Positions 57,764 through 64,000 of a DNA stretch of 64,000 nucleotides are shown piece after piece. The notes under the pieces were generated by a model. It made no database searches and had not been told where the DNA came from. It saw nothing but the letters and a program-made list of their open reading frames with translations. Numbering within the stretch: the first letter of the stretch is position 1; each line of letters opens with the position of its first letter. Source of the DNA: Turritopsis dohrnii (lineage: Eukaryota; Cnidaria; Hydrozoa; Anthoathecata; Oceaniidae); assembly GCA_027922465.2 (NCBI GenBank), contig BQMF02000476.1, forward strand, positions 62,001 to 126,000, read 5' to 3'. Made by a program: the position numbers and the translations under genes.

Positions 57764-58602
57764 GTATAATGCAAGTAAAATATGTTGGACAAATTTCTGT
57801 GAATTGAACCTCAAAAAAATCGTTATTTTCGGGGATTTATTTATGCAAATTTGCCAAACATCTTGGAATTTGTGGGAGAAACTTGTGCGACAAATTTGAA
57901 AATATAAATTTTTTTTTATCCTTTTACTCATTAATGGTGGAGCAAATTTTTGCGATAAATTGTAATAATATATAACTCCCTTAATTAATAGTGCTGCAAA
58001 AAATTCGCCAGCATTAATAAGTACGAATAAGGTAGTAGTAACTGTTTCTGCTTGTGTTTTGGTTTTAATGTTCTTTTCTCTGTCTCGTCTTTTTATGTGC
58101 TGATGTGTGTTATTGCTACTGTAATTATGCTTATATACATTTACCTTATATACGTATTTTAGAACACTTTGTCTCCTGGCCAGTGGCCTTTTTTGAATAA
58201 CTTTTCATTCATTTCAAATTTCAAGCTACAAAATTTAAGTGAACACAATAAAATAGAATAATTCAGCAAGAATCACCTAGTCTTCCCTTAAGGTATGGTA
58301 TGTAAGCTAGCATCCTATCTTTAAATATACATAATGTTTTGGAGAAAAGGAAACATATAATTACTTGCCTGACTTTTTCTTCCTCTTATCCAATTAGGAT
58401 ACATGACTGTTAATGTCTTGATTCAATACACTTCAATATAAGATTATATTGTTATTATATTATCTGTTAAACCTAATTCGACTGTCAGAATTAAAATAAT
58501 CCACTTCTTGGTTCTTGTTGATAAGTTTTAGCAGCGTTTCGCTCCCAGAATGCACTACGTTAAAATAAAGGGCGGGAAGAGGGTGCATTAAAACAAATAA
58601 AG
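57764..58602. other. Non-coding stretch
   Basis: No gene or structured repeat was found before the tandem duplication. Confidence 0.5.
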
Positions 58603-60322
58603 CCGCCAAGGCGGCGTCGCTCGCCGCCGATGTTCACATGCTCTGTATCACTGTATCAATAAACGTCAAATTTCCTTATAAACGGCTCGTACAACTTGTG
58701 TTCAACCAGAAGCATATTCGAAGTCACAACCTCTGATAAAACCAATCTTTTATCAGTGTAACAATACACTCAAAATGTAGAGAGAGAAAACTTCAACTTT
58801 TTATTAGCTTTTGTTTTAAAAAAGTTACGCACTCTAACATGGGTGCTATCAAACGTAAGGGGGAAATAGTTTCTCTTCTTAAAAACATCACGACGAAGGA
58901 GAGAAAAAAGGCACGTGCTAAATGAATAAATAGAATAAAAAACGTTCGATCAGAACGCTTAACAATTAAAAGAAGAAATTAATTTGTTAAAAGAAAAGCA
59001 AAAAAAAAAAAAAAAAACACATTTTGTTTTGATATAATACTCTTTTTTTACCTATCGGTTTTTAAACATTTTGATTGCTCAAAAAAAAAGTTCACCCGTC
59101 TCAGACAGTCAGGCAAGAGTCAGTGGCAAAAACCGAACATATGCTGCCACGTTCTGCCACTGCTGCTTTTTGTCCAAAATGTTTAATCAGTTTGTTTCTT
59201 TGTATTTTGTTGATGTACTGTTTTCAAAGCCAAGTCAACGTGGAATATAAAACTAACAATAATAATAAAAACAAAACGTTATCTCTATAGGTTCACCAGC
59301 CAAAAAAAGTCACGTTCGATTGGGGGTTGCAGTGTATTTGTTTCGAACTCACGTCGCACACAAAAAAAGAAATAATTTCGCTCACAACTCAATCTACCAT
59401 TTTGCGTGACAGACAAACAGACAGAGAATCGGCTATTAATATATAGACTAGCCGCCAAGGCGGCGTCGCTCGCCGCCCATGTCCACCTGCTCTGTATCAC
59501 TGTATCAATAAACGTCAAATTTCCTTATAAACGGCTCGTACAACCAGAAGCAGATTCGAAGTCACAACCTCTGGTAAAACCAATCTTTTATCAGTGTAAC
59601 AATACACTCAAAACGTATAGAGAGAAAACTTCAACTTTTTATTAACTTTTGTTTAAAAAAAGTTACGCGCTCTACATGGGTGCTATCAAACGTAAGGGGA
59701 AAATGGATTCTCGTCTTAAAAAGATCACACGGGAGGAGAGAAGAAAAGGCACGTGCTAAATGAATCAAGTGAATAAAAAAACGTTCGATCTGATATAAAA
59801 TAAAATAGATTAAAAGAAATCGATTAAAGACAACTATTATGACAAAAGCAAAAAAAAATATTTTGTTTTATGATATTTTTTTTTTTACCTATAGGTTTTT
59901 AAACATTTTCATTACTCGAAAAAAAAGTTCACCCGTCTCAGACAGTCAGGCAAGGATACGTTAGGATACACTGGCAAACCGAGATGCTACCACGTTCTCC
60001 CACGGCTGCTTTTTGTCCAAAATGTTTTATCAGTTAGTTTCTTTGTATTTAGTTGATGTATTGTTTTCAAAGCCAAGTCAACGTGGAATATAAAACTAAC
60101 AAAATAATAAAAACGAAACGTTATTCCTATTAGTTCATCAGCCAAAAAAAGTCACGTTCGATTGGGGTTGCAATGTATTTGCTTCGAACCCACGTCGCAC
60201 ACAAAAAAAGAAATAATTTCGCTCACAACTCAATCTACCATTTTGCGTGACTTACAAACAAACAAACAAACGCACAAACAAACAAACAAACAAACAGAGA
60301 ATCGGCTATTAATATATAGATT
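58603..60322. repeat. 848-bp tandem duplication with GC-rich palindromic head
   Basis: Copy 1 (58603-59450) and copy 2 (59451-about 60322) are head to tail and highly similar. Each starts gccgccaaggcggcgtcgct, a palindrome-rich head that stands out from the AT-rich surroundings. Each ends in a (cagaca)n or (caaa)n tract and gaatcggctattaatatata. A heterogeneous (actg)n tract and gcggcgctgacc follow at 60500-60580. Head-to-tail copies with ACTG/ACAG microsatellites near the 3' end resemble non-autonomous Helitron-like elements, an inference only. Confidence 0.8.
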
Positions 60323-61389
60323 TATTTATTCATTCGAATGAAGAGAACTCTTTCTGCATTGTAATATATTTACTTCGTCACACAATAGCGATATATTTTC
60401 CAAAAATCCACGTCGTGCTTTAAACTTTCTGCTTTTGAACTGTAAAATTTAAAGTTAGCAACACGGGCGCATAAAAGGGGCGTGAAGAACTGCGATCTTA
60501 CACACGGACTGACTGACTGACTGACGGACTGACAGACACGGGGAAATGAAAGATCAGCTACCTTGCGGCGCTGACCAATAATAATAATAATAATAATATC
60601 AACGGACTCCTTTCAAAGCTTAACGGACTCCTTTCAAAGCTTAACAGACTCTTTTGATAGGCTATGGACTCTATTGACTGAAAATCGGACTCTATTGATT
60701 AGATGATATCGGACTCTTTTCCCTCAAACACGGACTCTTTTCATTATGAAACTCGGTTACCGTGTGACTAAACAGTAGTTCTTCTAAAATGGCTGAAAGC
60801 GCGTGGTGGGCTTTGGTTGGAGAAGAAAGGAGGAATATTTTTTCCCCGATTAGGATGAGTCTTTCTCGAAAGCTTGTTCTGTTAAGTTAAGTTACGTTAA
60901 GTTCATTTTGTCATTTTGCCTCTTTTTTGCTTAATAGATTAATAATAAGAGTCAGCATCCGTGTGTGTGTGTGGGGTAAACTAAAGGTAAAGCCCAATAT
61001 TTATTCTCTTATTTATTTTCTGTCCTTGAATTACTTGAAATGCCTTAAAAAACAAAACAATATGAGATAAAGGGATTAATCCAGTCAGTAAACTTTGTGT
61101 GTGTTGAACAAGGTTATTTTTGTATGAATCAAATCAATTAATGTATTAAATAATGCTACCATATCAGGGTAGGTATGCTGTTCTGGTTAATATAAATATA
61201 ACCTGTGAACTTTATAGTTAAGTTACTAGAAAACAGAGAGCTTCTTAAAAAGAATGTTAAGACCTAGACGACATGGCAAGGTATGTATATTTGGTAGGTA
61301 TGTATATATATTCTTTTTCTCTCTACATCATGCATACAGATAGGGTCTGAAAATTTAGCACAGTTATCAGCTTAGTAGTACCCTGTCTA
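60323..61389. other. Non-coding stretch downstream of the CR1-like LINE
   Basis: acggactc(c/t)ttt recurs about seven times between 60603 and 60745 at uneven spacing. A (tg)n tract lies near 60960. No gene is supported. Confidence 0.5.
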
Positions 61390-63755
61390 TCTTACTTACT
61401 TACTTGTGATACTTGTGACGGGTTTATTGATTCCTCAAATATCCAACTCGTTGAGTCCGATACTTTTCATATGTATTATACTGTTTGATTCCACTCTTTT
61501 GATAGCAGTATATCCAGGGACGAGTGGTTCATCTGCAATGGTAGATAAGAACGTGTCAAGTTCTTTTTTGAATTTATCTTTTGTGCATCCCGTTAAGTTT
61601 CTGAGATGCTTTGGGAGCGCATTAAAAAGCTTTGGACCTTGCATTCGAAAACTTCCATAAACTAGCTTTTGATAGGGTCCTCGTTGGCATAGGTGTATAA
61701 CGCATTTCCTTCCTTGTCTTGCGTTCTTGTAACTTCTTATCCCACCTCCTGCTCCTTCAATATTTGGAACAAGATTCTCTAGTATACACCAGGTGTAGAA
61801 AATAATGTAACGTTCTCTTCTCCTTTGTAACGAGTACAGCTTTAATTTCCTCAGTCTTTCCCAATAACTCAAGTTGCTAAGATTCTTGACTTTTTTTGTG
61901 TATGATCTTTGGACATTTTCGATAGCTTGTATTAGTCCTGCTTCTTGGGGTGACCATAACTGAGAGCAGTAGTCTAAATGTGGTATCACTAGCGACTTCC
62001 ACAATGTAAGCATGAGGTTTTCATCTCTTGTATCAAAAGTTCTCATTATCCATCCAACAAGTTCTCTGGCTTTTTTGACAAGGTTACTGATGTGCTGCTT
62101 GAAAGTGGCATCATCTGATAAAATGATCCCAAGATCTTTTACTGTCGATTTTGTTTTTATTACTTTATGATTGTCTGCAAAATATGGACTCGAACGTTGT
62201 CTTCCATAGTGTATTTGTTCAAATTTTTTCCCATTTAACTTCATTTTGTTTTCACTTGACCAACTGTAGATTTCGTTTAGATCGTTTTGTAACCTGAAGG
62301 TATCCATGATACTGTTTATCCCTTTCTTAACTCTGGTATCATCGGCAAAGCAAGATAATTCTGTATATCTGATACCCTTGTCAATATCTGCAATCATAAT
62401 GATAAAAAGCAAGGGACCAAGTACTGATCCTTGTGGTACACCGGATAGTATTTCCGTAAGGTAGGATTCATATCCATCGACTTGAACAATCTGTTTCCTG
62501 TTTTTCAAGAACGATTTGATCCATGCAAAAAGTGTACCACTTATTCCAATGGATTTTAATTTGTATAGTAGAATGTTGTGGTCTACTTTATCAAAAGCTT
62601 TACTAAAGTCGAGATATATAACATCTACGTCTTGACCTTTTTCAAGCTGCTCCAAGATACTGTCGTAGTGCCCTAGAAGTTGGCTTAGGCATGAACGGCC
62701 TTGTCTAAAACCGTGCTGTGTGGAGTTGAACAAGTCATTTTCGTTCATAAATTTGACAATGTTTTTCCTGACAATCTTCTCGAATATCTTTGTTATGTGT
62801 GATGTCAATGATACTGGTCTATAATTTGATGGATCACCTTGATCCCCTCCTTTAAAAATGGGGGTAATGTTGTTTCTTTTGTGAATGTCAATTGTCTTTC
62901 CACAGTTGAGACAATTTCTCCAAAACACTGTTAGCGGCTTAGCAAGCTCCTCTTTGCAGTTTTTTAGGAGAATGGCTGGGAAACCATCTGGTCCAGGGGC
63001 TGAGTTTGGTGATAAAGTTGCAATTGCCTCAATCATATCTTCTTCGCCAAACTCGATATCAGCTAGTAATTGTGGAAAGGTTTGTTCTTCGTGGATAATG
63101 TTTTCAGTTGGAGTACTGAATACTGATTTATACTGGTCCTGTAAAATGTTAGCCATCATTTCATTCTCATAGACATATTCCTTATTTTTGTTTAATAACG
63201 GACCTACTTTTGATTTTGTTTTGCTATGTCTTCTGGCATACGAGTAGAAATATTTTGGGTTTACTTTTATTGAGTCAACTGCTTCTTTCTCAGTGTTCAT
63301 TTTCTCAGTTTTGTATGATTCTTTGAGTTTGAGTTCAATATTAATTAATTTATGGAAATCTTTCCCATTTGCATTTTTTCTTAAAATCTTCTTTCTTTTA
63401 CGAAATAGAATTCTTCTGTCTCTCGGAATTCTGTAACAATTTTTTTTCAATTTTTTCTTTGGTACCAGTTCCTTGATAATGCCTATAATTCTTTTCGTAA
63501 TTATTTGTATTTGAACTTCTGGATCTTTCATTTCTAGATCAGTCCAGTTTTCTGCTTGTAATGAAGTTTTAATAAAATCCCAATTTATGTCTTTTGAAAA
63601 GAAATTATATTTGTCAAATTCATTTCTTGGGATGAATTCCTCCTTTTTTCTTTGCATGACGTTTCCATGACCAAAGTGTGTTTTGACTTCAATTAGCGAA
63701 TGATCCGAGATACTACACTGTGGTTTATCTATCGATAAACACAATTATATATATG
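61390..63755 (-). mobile_element. 5'-truncated CR1-like LINE
   Basis: The element ends on the minus strand in a short tandem run (atcacaagtatcacaagtaagtaag, plus-strand 61389-61415), typical of CR1-type 3' ends that lack poly(A). The 5' end is lost within the endonuclease near a TA-rich tract at about 63745. Confidence 0.8.
61435..63744 (-). pseudogene. CR1-like ORF2 remnant: endonuclease tail and intact reverse transcriptase, 769 codons
   Basis: The first residues (SISDHSLIEVKTHF) are the final SDH motif of an APE endonuclease whose catalytic bulk is missing. The RT is complete: LSPNSAPGPDGFPAILLK, NYRPVSLTSHITKIFEK, QHGFRQGRSCLSQLL, YLDFSKAFDKVDHNILL, GVPQGSVLGPLLFI and CFADDTRV. Thumb and C-terminal sequences follow (SLVIPHLDYCSQLWSP). 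There is no ATG at the open start and an in-frame TAA lies just upstream, so no full-length protein can be made. The lack of stops over 2.3 kb indicates a recent insertion. Confidence 0.88.
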
Positions 63756-64000
63756 CAGCACTCACATTTACTTTTGATTTGCCAGTTTGTTCAGGGTATT
63801 AGGATGCAAATACAACCAAATGTAAACATTTGAAAGTCATCTATTGCATGGGCCGCGGAAGCTTTTTTGTTTTAGGGGGGCTGAAGATATAGTATCCCCC
63901 GCAGGCCCCACCATGGTTGAGGCGAAGAGTCTCAAAAGACTATTCTTGGCAAAATATTGGGGGGGGGGCTCTAGCCCCCCTAGCCCCCCCCCCCAGTTCC
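63756..64000. repeat. G/C-tract palindromic sequence at the window edge
   Basis: From about 63876 ggggggctgaag leads through tatcccccgcaggcccc to runs of G (63959-63968) and C (63974-63994) that can pair. It looks like an end of a repeat cut off by the window. No gene is present. Confidence 0.5.

Overview
The window is AT-rich, intron-containing metazoan DNA, most likely from a cnidarian or another early-branching marine invertebrate. That placement is an inference from the mix of mobile elements, short introns and protein style; no single feature proves it. Only three genes look like ordinary single-copy genes, all on the minus strand. They are an RPA70-like single-stranded-DNA-binding protein in five coding exons (23598-27279), a secreted and probably GPI-anchored alpha-carbonic anhydrase in seven exons (36437-38008), and a class A GPCR encoded by one exon (48382-49575).

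Most of the rest is transposable-element sequence of unusual diversity. 1838-7844 is a structurally complete BEL/Pao LTR retrotransposon (identical 129-bp LTRs, 5-bp target duplication, one 1875-residue Gag-Pol frame). 7938-9139 is a short Helitron-like copy abutting a Helentron (about 9140-16207). The Helentron encodes a 2A-like skipping peptide, a tegument-like cysteine protease, a HUH Rep, a PIF1 helicase and an AP-type endonuclease, broken by one stop and one frameshift. 18236-21907 is a DNA transposon with 6-bp target duplications, a DDE transposase on the plus strand and an accessory gene in two overlapping frames on the minus strand; it best fits the IS3EU group.

24990-28910 is a nest of TA-flanked inverted-repeat elements that has enlarged an intron of the RPA-like gene and its upstream flank. 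29150-34840 stacks a Penelope-like 3' fragment, a decayed APE-type LINE and an R2-like LINE with a restriction-like endonuclease that has a single in-frame stop. 35134-35290 keeps a piece of a Harbinger transposase.

38010-48380 and 49600-61400 are largely non-coding. They hold a 2.0-kb non-coding transposon with TGCGCA-rich terminal inverted repeats (43708-45711), a 54-bp repeat pair 2.2 kb apart, many short tandem arrays, a TA-flanked MITE (57283-57763) and an 848-bp tandem duplication (58603-60322). 61435-63744 is a 5'-truncated CR1-like LINE with an intact reverse transcriptase. The most notable item is the Helentron N-terminus, where a canonical 2A motif sits between a hydrophobic leader and a cysteine protease.
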